From Trichopria drosophilae (taxonomy: Eukaryota > Arthropoda > Insecta > Hymenoptera > Diapriidae): a stretch of DNA of 64,000 nucleotides. The notes beneath the pieces were generated by a model. That model saw only the letters and a list, made by a program, of their open reading frames with translations. It made no database searches and was not told the origin of the DNA. Within the stretch, counting starts at the first letter, position 1. Each line of letters opens with the position of its first letter. Position numbers and translations under genes: made by a program. The stretch spans positions 100,377,001-100,441,000 of the forward strand of contig CM059584.1 in assembly GCA_030407085.1 (NCBI GenBank), read 5' to 3'. This document shows, in pieces, positions 46,776-59,726 of this stretch.

Positions 46776-47037
46776 CACGAAAAATAAGTTTACGCCGCAA
46801 CAGGCTATTATTATTATGTGCGACAGCAAAATTGTGGTACCGATATAGCTATGCCCTCAGTATTACCTTGCTACCACATAACGACCTCAACATAAGCATT
46901 TGTTGTGCTACCGCAGCACAAGCGTTTTCCTAGACTACAGTAGCGAAAGCGTATAAACAATAAATGTGAGGCTACGGTAAGACAAAGGCGCCGACACCAC
47001 GCGTTAGGCTGCGGTAATACACACATTATTTTCCGTG
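46776..47037. mobile_element. CACGG-ended MITE, 262 bases, TA target site
   Basis: The left end CACGAAAAATAAG and the right end, on the other strand CACGGAAAATAATG, are bordered by TA (46774-46775 and 47038-47039). The interior has ACGCCGCAACAGGC, GGTAGCACAAC-like and TACCGCAGC words in both orientations, so a second, weaker set of inverted repeats lies within. There is no coding frame. Confidence 0.75.
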
Positions 47038-47039
47038 TA

Positions 47040-49200
47040 TAATGAAAAATTTTATCAAATAAGCTTGTAACCTGATACTCAGGGTTTCTTGAGGTTTATT
47101 TCGGGTATATATAGATATAATACCTATTCTGCGCTTGATGATTTTTTGAACATTTTCTCGAATTTGCATAAAACTCGATACCGGATGAAATTTCGTATAC
47201 GCTGTTTATTTATGTCATTGACTGTCAAACTGGGCAGGCAATGGTGCATTTTAAAATTTCAAAATTCAATTTGTTAGAAACATTTGCGAGAAATTTCAAT
47301 ATTCTGATGAAATGATCAGTCTGCAATATTAAAACCCATTTTTATACCTTCCACCATGATCACAGATGCAATAGTATAGAACTCATAATGCGATGAAAGA
47401 ATTGTACTATCAATACTTATTAATGATGTGATTTTGAAAATATGTATTCAATGTAAAGTTTATAAATAATAATGATTATCAATGAGAGTTACTAAGGAAT
47501 ACTTAGACATAAAAGTTGCTTATATACACTTAGAAATTTGAAAAAGGACGAATTCGGCGGCGACTACAAAAAATCCCGGAAATGAACATTCCGTCGACTG
47601 TAGACGACATCTATTATGGACCAGGCATCGATGATTTTATGCAAGTTCAAAAAAATTACGATTTATTAACTTCGAAATTTTAAAACGCGTTTTTCTTGAA
47701 ACCGTGTTTTCAACATCGGTTGACAAAATTTCTCAAAACCCTGTGAACCGATCGCTTTGAAATTTGCTGGGCTCATTTTAAACATAATTATCTAGTACTT
47801 GTCATAAGATTTTTTTTTCGTTGCTCCGTTCATTACTTAATGGCAAAATACTGATGCATATTTGGTCGAAAATCGCAACCTTATGTATGGAAGTCCGTCA
47901 TTTTGTCAAAAATCAATATTTTAAAATCGTCTATGAAACGTACTAGTTTCTAGTATCTAGTTTAATAATCTTTTTGGTTTTTTGTTTCAGATAATATTTC
48001 GAGGAACACTGTTGACAACCGAATTTTACCTTTGTTTTGAACGGTTCTATCAAAATTCAAAAACTGATGTAATTTTGATGTTGTTTTTTAATAAAAATTA
48101 TGTAACATACTCTTTAATGTGTATTTTTTTAGATACAGAAACCCTTTTTAAATAATATCCCGTAGGTTTCCTTTAAAAAAAAAATTAGTAATAAGATCTT
48201 TTTTTGGCTTTTGGGTGTATATACCCCCTTAAGGATATTTTGTAGGCACCCCGGTAACATTTGTATTGGAAGTTTTTTCAAGGATTGCGCTGATGTTTAT
48301 TGTACGAGTGCTTTAAATTTTACACATAAAATAAGTACTATAAATTTTACACATAATAAAAGGTACAGAAAAAGTAAATACATACGCATAACATTTCTCA
48401 ACTTCTTATTAATGTAAATATGAAAAGAAATTTACAACCCAACAAAATCTAAAGCAACGGGACAGTGCAAATAGATTTCTGGAAAATATAAAAAAAACCC
48501 AAAAGAAAGTTTCCTTTATTTATTCAACGTTTTTTTAGCAATCGTTTTTTTTTTGCTTTTTTTTCATATTGAACCAACTATATTTTGATTGAATGAAATG
48601 TATGTATTGTTTTCCCAGTCACACCAAATCTCAGCAATTTCATTTGATTTAAACTGACTGTTAATTTAATGTCTCCTGCATTATGGTGGCCGGAATCAAG
48701 GCATCACGGGAGTGACTGCATTAAAAAAAATTTTTTTTTCTTATAAAATTCTCGTAAGGCAATTGATTATACGTAAATATACACTGTCAATGTCAACCGT
48801 TTAATAACATTATGAACATTTGTTGTCTTTAAAAGATTGTACGAGGATCAATTAATTTCCTTGGTTCTCCAAGGATTGGTCTATTTGAGTAGTATATGTC
48901 ATTATATGTGAGACATTGCCTACAGTATTATGGGCCATTATATTTTTGAGATAATCAAACAAAAATAGAAATATGAAAATAATAACATAAAATGTCACAT
49001 TGTTTAATGGTCCGAAATTATCTTACAATTAAATCTTTTAACTACAATTAATAGCTTATATAATTATATTATCATTATTAAATTTATCAGTATTAAAAAA
49101 ATGTATTATCATTTTGTCCGGACAATTTTATTGAAATCAACTTTTTAAATCCTCAAATGATCACAAATATAAAGTATAATTTACTATATGGTATTCAAAC
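47040..49200. other. AT-rich stretch, no assignable gene
   Basis: Between about 47560 and 48240 there is a sequence of middling GC with GGCGGCGACTAC and TCCCGGAAATGAAC. It ends near TTGGGTGTATATACCCCCTT and looks like the remains of an element, but I found no paired ends. The rest is AT-rich. Confidence 0.3.
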
Positions 49201-49218
49201 CGAGATTAACCGATTTAT

Positions 49219-49571
49219 ATGCTCAGGCGGTAATGCACTGGACTACGAAATCGTAGGTAGGGAGTTCGATCCCCGTCTGGTAAACAATTTTTCGATTTCG
49301 TTTTTACGCAGCAGCTCGCTGATGGTAAGACGAGCCAGGTTGTTTGTTTCCGTTTCGAAAATATTGTTTGTCCGGCGGAAATTCACTCATGACAGCTACT
49401 GTACTTGGTGAAGGTTCCTGCAATTCCTACATTTCCACCACAAATGTGAAGTATGGTGCCACCTACGAAGACAGCCAGCAGCTCTCGCAAATTTTACGAT
49501 TTATATGTGTACAGAATTCTTGTAAAAAGAGCGTTTCCGCCCGTTAAATAAATAAATAAATAAATAAATAA
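49219..49571 (+). mobile_element. tRNA-derived SINE, copy 2 (full length, AAAT tail)
   Basis: ATGCTCAGGCGG at 49219-49230 fits the polymerase III A box well. GTTCGATCCCC at 49264-49274 fits the B box, 33 bases further on. Between them GACTACGAAATCGTAGG resembles an anticodon arm. The body carries TTTTTCGATTTCG, CAGCTCGCTG, GAAAATATTGTTTG, ACTCATGAC, GTACTTGGTG and TTCCTAC, all shared with the copy at 21.9 kb. It then continues for 110 bases that copy 1 has lost, ending GTTTCCGCCCGTT and six to seven TAAA units. A partner LINE probably shares the 3' end. The internal frames (84 and 67 codons) are not genes. Confidence 0.85.
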
Positions 49572-51120
49572 ACAAATATAAGATGTATATCATACTGCAC
49601 ATATGAGAAATTATATTCTCGTATAATTTCCTTACGTACAAAAAAATACACTTATAAATGACTAAAATTATGAATTTCTATAAAATTATGAAATGTAGTT
49701 GCAGTCAATTTTCTAATATGATCGTTTTGAATCTCGGGAATAGTAAGACTCCTAGATTTTGCTTTGAGATTGTCTACTATTTAATAATGTTACAAAGGTT
49801 TAATTCGCCTTTGTTGCCTTAATGATTTAACGTCTATTTTATCCGGTTCTTTGTTGTTATCCTCTTTTCGCCTTCAAAGTATATATTGGAAGAGTAATCT
49901 TTGGAAAGTATCGAGAAAACTTCATATTGCATAGGATTGCAATTATTTACTTGTTTTTAAATTTACAACAAAAAATTTCGTTTAGTCTACGTGGATGATA
50001 CCACAATATTTTGCTACAGTGTTGAGAAATATTTCAGTAGGATACAGCAAAATGAAGTAAAGTAAATAAATTCTATGATAAATTATCATATCCGTGTTCA
50101 CCATTACTATTATTTTTTGAATTATTATTTATAACCCTTAGTGGCGTGATGGTCAGTAGTACTGATCACAAATTTCTTTTTACATTGTTAGGAATAGAAT
50201 TAATGTTAATTTTTCAATTATTATTATAATGATAATTTTCTATTATATATGATTGAAAGTTAAAAATTAATGAAAGAAATTACCAATACTAAAAAGTATT
50301 AGTCATTAAACATCGTTATGAATATGTAAAAAGAAAAAAAAGTGATATATTTGAAGAAAGGTATTACTAATTATTGTCATTTTCTAACTAATTAAATTAT
50401 TTTTTCGGTTGAAGCATTTTTGGGTTCACTGATTAAATCTGACATCGGTCGAAAGAAATCTAAAATATTAGATTAGTCACAATAAATGTTAAACCAAAAA
50501 ACCCACGAATAACACAGTTCAAGCAAAATTAAAAAATGTTTGCTAAATTAATAATCCATATTGGATCCGCCATTTTGAATTTTCAAAAACGGATTTCACA
50601 TTATTAATCAGCAATCCGAAAAACCTCCAAGAATATTTCAGATAAATTACACACAATAAAAAATGTGTGCATGTAAGAGTTTAGGCCTTTAACTGATTTT
50701 CAAGTTGTTTACATGTCATTTTTTCCGTTTTTAATTAAATTTTCATTTATTATATCTGAAAGTATATTGAAAAATCTGGCGAGCATTGACATTTATGAAA
50801 AATCAGAAATTTACCTCGTTTCTAACAGATGTGATTTTATTGGTTATGTAATGAGTAAATTTACTTTTTTAAAAGCAATATTGGGTCTTAGTAAATTGAT
50901 GCATAAATGTTTAAATTTTAGTTAACAAATAGAACTTAACGTCATATTCACATTTATTGTAAATAAATTAAACAGATTAGTTATTAAAAAAAAATTATTA
51001 TTATTAAGCCATTTTATAAGCCAAGTTCGGATATTGAATCTTTTTATTATTAAGTTTTAAAATGTGAAAAGACGAATTCAAGATATGAAATTGAATACAA
51101 CCAGGAAAATACTTTTAAAG
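49572..51120. other. AT-rich stretch with one repeat fragment
   Basis: No gene seen. At 50545-50640 the reverse complement contains GGTTTTTCGGATTGCTGATT-like and AAAATGGCGGATCC words. These match the centre of the TTAA element at 31.0 kb, so this is a fragment of that family. Confidence 0.35.
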
Positions 51121-51125
51121 ATGTC

Positions 51126-51700
51126 TTAAAAATGATGAATATTTAAGCTGTTGAAAATTAAAAAATTCAAGGGATTTATAAACAAAAATATGTCACGAAT
51201 ATGAAACTGAATCATATTTCTTAATATAATAAAATGTGAACTTATCCCAAATAAACATCGAATATATTCGGTGACCCAGAAAGGGAGTTCAATTCTCGTT
51301 CGAAAGATCTTAATTCGACACATAGGATAAAATACTTTGCGGTGGAGTCGCACGTGAGAATATATCCGACATTTATCCCATACCGGTAATGCGATATTTC
51401 GGAAGCGAATTAGAGGAAAGAAAGCTAATATATATTGCATATAAAGCCGTTGTACAAAATTGAAGACGCTTTTCGTTGCGGTAGTTATATTCAATCGGAA
51501 GTAACCCATCAAGCTATTCTTTGCGTGAAAACTTTGGGCGCGCGGGCGGCCGCATTTCGACAAGAAACTTCTCGGCATTGAGAGAACTTTCTTTTACCTT
51601 TTAACAAGTTTTCACTAACAAGCTTTCGTAATTTCTAAGCTTCGAATGCGGCGAAGCATAATCTCACTTTGTTAAATTGGACGGCGTATCTCCTTTTTTG
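51126..51700 (-). other. GC-richer patch with a 150-codon minus-strand frame
   Basis: A minus-strand frame (51126-51578) is open for 150 codons, long for this AT-rich DNA. Its translation (start MPRSFLSKCGRPRAQSFHAK) has no domain, signal peptide or repeat that I recognise, and the right two thirds are AT-rich and loosely hydrophobic. The GC-richer part at 51290-51560 may be conserved non-coding DNA. I do not call a gene. Confidence 0.25.
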
Positions 51701-52067
51701 AATGTGAATGAATCGCTGTAACGAGTTTGAATCGCTTATTGTCCAGAATGAAATTTCCAGAATGACTATTCCCGACGGTTAAGATGTCGTATTCTCAGAA
51801 ATAATTTACCACAATTGTTAGTCGATGTTATTTATGCTCGAATTGGGTCAAAGTATATTGTAAGAGCGTAATTTCTTCTGGTATTGTAATATTAAAGAGT
51901 ATTTTTAGTATATAACTTTTAAATTATACATTTAATAAAACCTGCATTTTAATGTACATACTTTTTTTTATTTAATTAGCAAAATATTATACGCTGCTAA
52001 TCTCAAGCGAGATTAATATTATTTATAAGGATATTCGATTATCTCATTAACACGCGAAATTCGCTTC

Positions 52068-52740
52068 TTAAGGTGGTTACACCCAAGAATATTTTAGGTT
52101 GATGAAAAATATTTAATTACGTATTGAAGAGTTTAATTTTCATTATTAATAATATTGTTGAAAAGTAAAAGCATTATTCTCCTTGAAACAAAAATTTAAA
52201 TGTGCAAATATAATTTGTTAAGCCTCTTTTGGTATTGAGTCAAATTTTTTCTTTTCCGCTGATAAGAATTTTGTAAAAATGAACGGATTTTAACGAATGG
52301 AGGCTTATTTTTTCGAGAAAAAGATTCTCTTCAACTTTACCGCATAATTTTTTTAAGATTCTTTGGCTCATCACGAATATTACTCAAAATTCGTTAAAAG
52401 TAGTAGTTCTTTTTTAAAATAAATAGAGATAATTTATCGTTGGCTCCAGAAATTGAAAAATACTTGCGGTAAAGTTGTAGAGAATCTTTTTCTCGAAAAA
52501 ATAAGCCATGATTCGTTAAAATCCTTTTATTTTTAAAAAATTCTTAACAGCAGAGAAGAAAAAATTTGACTCAATAACAAAAGTGGTTTAACAAATTATT
52601 TTTTCACATTTAAATTTTTTTTCAAGAAAAATAATGCTCGCACTTTTTAACAATATTATTATTAATTGAAAATAAATTCTTGGAAACGTTATTAAATATT
52701 TTTCGTCAACATATTATATTCTCGGGTATAACTACCTTAA
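52068..52740. mobile_element. TTAA-flanked foldback element, 673 bases
   Basis: TTAA lies at 52068-52071 and 52737-52740. The ends read TTAAGGTGGTTACACCC and, on the other strand, TTAAGGTAGTTATACCC. The arms pair for about 300 bases each with landmarks GAAAAATATTTAAT, AATAATATTGTT, TTTTTCTTTTC, AACGAATGGAGGC and TTTTTCGAGAAAAAGATTCT, leaving a loop of well under 100 bases. No coding frame is present. The TTAA site and GGT start fit a piggyBac- or Kolobok-type non-autonomous element. Its ends differ from the TTAACCC elements, so it is a separate family. Confidence 0.85.
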
Positions 52741-53996
52741 AATACATTTTCTGGCGGTTATAATTATACCGATAATTCTAAAACTAAAATTTTCGTCAGT
52801 TAAATCCAAGGGTTAATTAGAGGATGTTTACACTCTCAGAAACATAATTATGTACGAAAATTGACTAAATTATGAGTTTCACACGGAATTAAATATTCTA
52901 TAGTTTGTGAAACTACACGTAGTTTAGCTGACTAGTTGTTGGATTAACTAAACTGTGATAGGATACAACTTTTAAAATGACCCGATATTTCCTTGCAACG
53001 GAATTACCTTTTATTTAAATTCAACAAATATGTGTCTCACCATATTAAGGTATTGATTTGATATGTTATTATTATATCTAATAGGGAAAATGAGCAATAT
53101 TGTAGTGTATAAAACCGAATTCGGTGTCTGACATATACTGACATGTACTACTTAATATTAACCACTGGTATTATAGCCAAAATAGTAGCTGCTCTTTATA
53201 AAAAATTTTTTTACGCAAAATCATAATATGTAATGTGGTAGGTCAGTATGTACTGGTGATCTTTCTGTCATTCGTTTTAAATAATTATAACATCAAAATC
53301 ATAAAAGTAATAAATAACTTTGATTAGCCCTTTGGTATTATATTTAATGTTTGTACATTTATTGTCTCCAATAAAGTCGTTTATTGCTATTATCACCATT
53401 AATATCAATTCTTCAAGAAATACCTTGAGCCAGATCATTATAAATTCTATATAAAATCTTCTTTAAATAATGTTAAATATTAAAAAATGAATTTTTTTTT
53501 TAAATTATTTAACCTTAAGTCTTCTTTGTTTGCATTAAAATTATAAAGGAGAAAACGAACTATAAATATTTTTCTCGAAGATCGATATGTTTTAAATTGA
53601 GGCAATAAAAGCTGATAAATAATATAATTTTATTAATAATATTAAATTTTAATAAATAAATGCAAAAATGTCATACGAATTTGAAATTACTTCAACATTT
53701 CATTGTCATGTCCGCCTTAATGAATATAATAACTTGGCGTTGGAGCGTCTCAAATATTCTCTGCATATTCTCGGTAATAATTGCATTGTTTGGAATTTTC
53801 TCCGAGTAAAATGTTGTAGCTCGATTCCCAAAGAAATGCGTTAGAAGCATGCAAAATGCCGATAACAAAAATGCGAACAATGTTCACACCTAGGGGCATC
53901 CGGAATACTTAGGCAAACCACTAGTAAAGTGGTCTTAAAAAAAGGTACTAAAGTAGCCTTTAAACTTCTTTTTCTATTGTTTACAGAATTGAAACA

Positions 53997-54310
53997 TCCC
54001 AGTATTATGTGTTGTAATTGTAGTCCAGGAACCGTAATATTAATTAAATAAATAAAATAAATGGCCAACACGGTTCAAACCTATTGGTTGACAAAAGGAC
54101 CAAACAGGTCTTTTTATTTCACGCCCAACGTTTCGACCACTCTTGGAGGTCCTCCTCAGGTTATTTATTAATAGATGCCCCTGAGGAGGACCTCCAAGAG
54201 TGGTCGAAACGTTGGGCGTGAAATAAAAAGACCTGTTTGGTCCTTTTGTCAACCAATAGTTTTGAACCGTGTTGGCCATTTATTTTATTTATTTAATCCC
54301 AGTATTATGT
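53997..54310. mobile_element. Palindromic Penelope-like insertion with hammerhead core and 14-base target duplication
   Basis: TCCCAGTATTATGT stands at 53997-54010 and again at 54297-54310, so 286 bases were inserted with a 14-base target duplication. Inside are two inverted arms of 117 bases (54044-54160 and 54180-54296) that differ at only one position, with a 19-base loop. Each arm runs from TTAAATAAATAAAATAAATG at the outside to CCTGAGGAGG at the loop. Read towards the outside, each has CTGAGGAGGACC, then GGTCGAAACG, with GACC and GGTC able to form stem II. This is the conserved core layout of hammerhead ribozymes found in Penelope-like retroelements. A unique 33-base piece (54011-54043) precedes the left arm. 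No GIY-YIG or reverse transcriptase is present. The element class is an inference from the core motif and the head-to-head structure. Confidence 0.75.
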
Positions 54311-55917
54311 ATACTTCACATTTTCTATTATGTCCGATGAATTATTTATTCTTTGATTTTTGAGTATTCAGACTTAGAACTTGTCTTCTAAGTTAAATCG
54401 CAATATTACTGTTTTGTAACATTTTGGCTTCTCTTACTTCAATGAAATTTGGCTTATCATTTTTAAGTGGTAATAATAATTAATTAGTAAAGGTTTTTCC
54501 AATCCGTAAAGTTCATCGAATTATAAGAAGATGCGTTGACCTACGATAAATATTTTCCAGTCACATTTTGTTAAATAGCTAATAAATTATCACACACAAT
54601 TTGTTGTAGTTAGAAATTAAAATCGAAAACATAACACTTTTCAATATCTTTATTTCATTTTAAAATATGATATGAAGGGACATATTGACTGAACAAAATC
54701 GTAAGGCATAATTAGTTGAGTAGCATTGGCATATTGATTAGTAAAGAAAGTTTATGGAGCAATCTACACTGTCAGTTAAAACCAATCGGGAATGCAATTT
54801 TTATTCGAACAATATGGATTGATTCTTATGTGCTCGTCATTCATCAATTCTTTCCAAAAGTAACGCAATATAATCCGTATATTTCCGAACCACTGAGAAT
54901 GCATCGGATATTTTGGCAACGTTCCATAGACATATTTCAACAATTCCCTTTAGTAGACGAATAACGCGACTCACTGGTCAATAGGTTTCAAAGGAATAAA
55001 TATTTGAATGAATGTATTATTGACACTTGAAAGCTATATTCTGTGAGAGCAAATTTATTACAGTAATTGCAAAGCAATCACGTAAAAAATGAAGCGTCAA
55101 AAACAAATTACACATTTCGATCAGTTAAATTTATTCTGTAAACGAAATGATTAAGGATATATTTTATTACTATATGTTTAAATAAGTTTAAAATTTTTTT
55201 TAATTTATTAAGCCATAATGAGCCTATTTTATTTATTTTCTAAAAATAATTTCATGGTTTTATTTAAAAAAATTATAAAATTTTAACAAAATATATAAGA
55301 ACCAAAATTTCCAACCCGGGATGTTGTGATTTTTTTACCCATGCAGTTTTTTGTTAGGGAAACTACACATGAAATTCGTTTTATCTATAGAAATAACATT
55401 TCAGATTTACTAAAAGTCGTATGGATGCGAGATTCATAACGCCGGACGATTTTTCATTAGTTTATATTATTTACAACACTTTATTAACTATCAATACCTT
55501 TTTTTATGATTTGTTCTATTACTATATGTATATTTGGTTTATAAAATTTCAAATACTTTATGTGCAACGAGCCGTGAAACACCACTTGATTATAAAAATG
55601 TTTTAGTTTTGAAAGATTTAGACATTCCATTTCCATATGTAGTAACATTCAACAAAATTAGGATTCGTCAACTTTATGGTCAAAAATTGTCAAAAACGTT
55701 ATAAGTTGAAATCTCTGTTAGCATTTTATATACAGTAATATTATTTTTATCTGATACTTATTCAATTCGTACATTGTGATATTACTTTGGATCAGTCCAA
55801 TATTTTTCGAGAATCAAAAATAATTTTTAGTTAATACATTCGAATATAGTTTGATTGCACAACAAAACAACATTTGTACTCAGAAATAGGACTGTACATT
55901 TCGAAAGGTTTTGGTTA

Positions 55918-56460
55918 CGTTGAATCCAAATCTTGCCGCAGGATTGTTCTATGATTCAAGATTTAGAGATATCCTAACATAAAAGCGAATAAAATCGTTT
56001 TTTTCAATTTTCAGTAAGTTTTTGTACAGGATTGAAATTTTTTCGGTGAAAACCAGATTAGAGGGCTATTTTTATCATTACATCGTTACAATACGACTTT
56101 TAGTTATCGAGTTATCGAAGTTCTTGTCAAGACATGTTTATGATTCTTATCTTTTGCACGTTTAGGTTAGGATATCTCACAATTTTGACGTGATAAAGCA
56201 ATGCTTTGTCCAGATTTGGATTCAGCACGTCGAAAGTTTTCAGAAAAGAATACTGAGGTTTTTTATGAATAGCGCTTAATCAGGTTTTTTGACAAATTGC
56301 AAACAAACATTTCTTTCGCCACACAAACATTCTAAAAATGAGCAAGGTCGGTGGGTTTTTCGTTTTTAGGTTAGGATATCTCAAAGTCTTGACGTGACAG
56401 AACAGTTCTGCAGCCAGACTTAGATTCGGCATATTGAAAACATTCGGAAAAGTATAATCC
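55918..56460. repeat. Three copies of an 85-base repeat
   Basis: TTTAGGTTAGGATATCTCA followed by TTGACGTGA and CAGA.TT.GATTC.GCA occurs at 56162-56255 and again at 56376-56460 in the same direction. A third, more diverged copy lies in the opposite direction at 55918-55985 (TTGAATCCAAATCTTGCC, then GAGATATCCTAACAT). They are probably arms and a subrepeat of one element. Confidence 0.6.
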
Positions 56461-57296
56461 CGTTTCTGGGTATAGAGATCAGCCTTATTTTGTTGGTCTG
56501 AATTATATATCAATTTTTTAGTACATATAAATAAATTAATCATATGTCTAATATTTTAATGTTAAATTATTTCTGAGTAAAAGAAACGACATTAATAAAT
56601 ATATTTTAGTATGATACACTGATGAACTCAAGCGATTATATTTTATTTGTTTTCTGCATTGCATTTTACATAAAAATGATTAAAAATAATATTTCATTTT
56701 TATGTGATAATAAGAAACTGAATGTTTCTTAAACAATCTTTAAAATTTATGAATTATCGAAAATTTCAAAATGTGCCAATCTTTCTAAATAAATGATATA
56801 TTACTGGATATGAAAAAAAAGTTTGTAGACATTTATTTATATAATCTGAAGTAAGATTTACTTAAATTGAAAAAATTATTTCTTAAATTAAACAAAATTA
56901 ACTAACTGCAGAAACATTCTTTTGAAAATGAGAAATGCTTTATCACCTGAAAGAAATCAAAATAATCCGATAAGAATATTTGTTTTCTGTTCATTAGAAT
57001 AATATTCAAAAGATAAAAAGAAATCAGACTAAATTATTTTTAAATCTTAACGCCTACGAGCATATGTCATTATCATGTTTTTCTACTCTAAAAATCATGG
57101 ACAGTTGCCAAATTGACATTAATTTAATTAATTTCATTTAAATATAAATTACAAAAATATAATCCAATTTAGGGCATATGTGTTATAGTGCCCCGTCGAA
57201 AAGCGAAAAGCATCCCTAGAATTTAAGTTATTTTCCAATATCCCTCCTATATTAATATAGATAGATTCTTTTTAATTTCTTTGTCGTCTTAAATAA

Positions 57297-57804
57297 CACA
57301 TGCCTGCAAATTTTGGCTTATTTCTGTAACAAAAAAAAGGGAATGAATTTTCGACGTAGAAAATGAATCCGACCTTCAAAATGTCCCATCACATCAGGAT
57401 TTCTTGTAATATTGTCATAAATAAACCAAAAATGGCCATTTTTCGGAATTTTTTGTCGGTAACCACATTTATTTTCATTTTGCCCAATTGCATCGTAGTA
57501 CTATGTGTAAACTTTAAAACCCATTTTTGAAAATCGCTTTACGATTTTTTTTAACAAAGTTAAGTAGATGTAAAAATTTTTTCATTTAAGCAAATGTAGG
57601 TATATAAAACTGCGAAGCCTGAGCTAAGTTCATACATAATAGAAACAGGCTAGTAGTAAAATATAAACGCAGTTTATTACAAGAAGTCCTGACGTGATGG
57701 GCTGTTTTGAAGGTCGGATTCCGTTTCTACGTCAAAAATCCTGTGAGAATCACGTTCTCTTTTTTTTATTCAGCTAGAACTAGGCCAAAATTTGCAGGCC
57801 TGCG
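57297..57804. mobile_element. Inverted-repeat element, 508 bases
   Basis: The left arm CACATGCCTGCAAATTTTGG and the right arm, on the other strand CGCAGGCCTGCAAATTTTGG, continue to pair for about 130 bases. Shared words include GACGTAGAAA, GAATCCGACCTTCAAAA and CCCATCAC.TCAGGA.TTCT. The centre holds a TATATAAAA box (57601-57609). There is no coding frame. Arm divergence is moderate, so it is not recent. Confidence 0.8.
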
Positions 57805-58599
57805 TAATTTGAATTAAAAGTTCATGAAATAAGAACAGATATTTTATTACGGACTATGAAGTGATTTTCTCCATTCATTTATATTTGTATAATGGTATGA
57901 GTAAAAATGTATAGCAAGGGCCGATGACGAAGAATGTGTAACTTTCCTCGACCAATCGCAGCGTTCGAGAAACTACAAAGTATGGGAAATGTGATAAGTA
58001 GATATAGACATTTCTAGTCAGACAATTTTATGTTTTCATGTAGTTCTGAGATGGTAACTCTGGCAGTGTACTGTTTAATCGGTATTTGGTGTACGCAGAT
58101 AGTTGCATAATTGGTATATGGACCAGATATATCAAGACACCGATCATGTTTCAAAATTGTTTAACTTCCTTTCCATGATGTAAAAGTTAGATTAGTTTTA
58201 GAGCATCAAATGTTATATTCAATAATATCCTTAAACGAATAAACTTTTTCATTGGAAAAATTTGTTCTGAAATAAGGCTAATAAACCCATTTTAAAATCA
58301 CAAAGTCTTATAAGTTTCTTCTTCCAGTTGGGTTTGTGGAATATCAACCCAGTCTTAATACAATTTCCCGAACTTGGAGCACCAGTAAACAAGTTCCTGT
58401 ATTTTATTACTCAAAATATTTACATTTTGATAAGAATAATTTTTTCCAGAAGATAATTCTGCATTATTATTTTGAATTTGGTATATTCAAATCTAACTTC
58501 ACTAGGTTCGACAATTCACTTGTACAAGTATAAGAAGTCGAAGCACTCGTAGTGAGATGTCAAGGATATTCAACGAAATGGAAAAATGAATCGAAATAA

Positions 58600-59130
58600 T
58601 ACATATTTCTTTTATTCTCTTTTAAAAAGTAATATAAAAAGCATCGGGTGCAGGATATGAAACGGTATGAAGGACGTGTTAGAAGATGCCAGAAGGCGAG
58701 AACATGAAGCAGCAAGCTGTCGCCGATGACCCAGGGAATAAGCTCCCCGGAACTATACCCCGCTAGTGGTTCCGAGCGTAGCGTACCTTGTAAATCAATT
58801 ACAAGTCCTGGTGAGGGCGCTGCAAGGTTGTAGCTCCCCAGAAATGGCACGTACGTTTCCTCTCTAAGTTTCGAGCGCTGACGTGATCGGGAAACTCATG
58901 CACAAAGTCTTTCTTGCTGGGGCGGCGCGAGCCAACCGAAAAAGCCCTTCTTTAATAGAACATGCATGGAAGGATGCCTTTTATTTACGAACCCCCATTG
59001 CTCCACTGTCAAATAAGATCACGCGGAAAATTCGACATTTGATTCTTGGTGAGGTGCTGTTACCTTATTGGAATTCCACACTATTCATTTCGCATTACGG
59101 TGAACACGCGGTTCGATTGTCCTTCATGCT
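58600..59130. other. GC-richer island, possible regulatory DNA or exon
   Basis: The minus strand is open for 96 codons (58560-58850) and has a usable donor, TTACAAG|GTACGC (GT at 58791-58792). The only nearby acceptor (CTTAG at about 58865) has a poor pyrimidine tract. The plus strand has a 113-codon frame (58883-59224). No family is recognised. The pattern is like the other islands in this window. Confidence 0.25.
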
Positions 59131-59726
59131 CTCCCTAAACCGCATGTACTTTTATTTGTTGCAAAAATTATTTGACAGATTTATTGTTATTGTAATATTT
59201 CGTTTCAAAATTTTGGATTTCTGATTGGATATGCATTTTGCAACCAGTGAAATGGTACGATTATATTATTTGTTTGCTTCTTTCCATCTACAAATAATTA
59301 CAGATATCTTTTACAACCATGATAGAGTAATACTTGAATTTGCACTAGAAACGATGCCGATGATAGAATCAGAATTGCGGTTGCTGGAACTGAATAGTTT
59401 GATCGTTACTAACTTAACCGAACTGGACGGTTATGATTTCTTATCATCGCAGTTTGGAAGTCAGGTTGTCATAAATAAATAACTCAATATGGTTTCGATC
59501 AATAAACCAGTTTATTTACTGAAACCCAACTTGTGTGCTTTTAGAGCGAAGTGTTAAATTGAATGAACAATATTAAACACGATAGATGAAATTCGAAAAT
59601 TGAATGTTTTTGACATCGTTTTATTTTTGTCTATTTGTTTTTAGACTCGCAAACAAAAAAAAACAAAAAAATGTTACGCCTACTGCAGCAAAATAGCCTT
59701 TCTCCGATTCTTTCATTCTCGCCCGT

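Noticed and set aside
51126..51578. 150-codon minus-strand frame as a gene
   Set aside because: No motif, no start context or splice signals, and amino-acid use follows local base composition.
54040..54363. Two similar small proteins on opposite strands
   Set aside because: They are read from the two arms of one palindrome and so must resemble each other.
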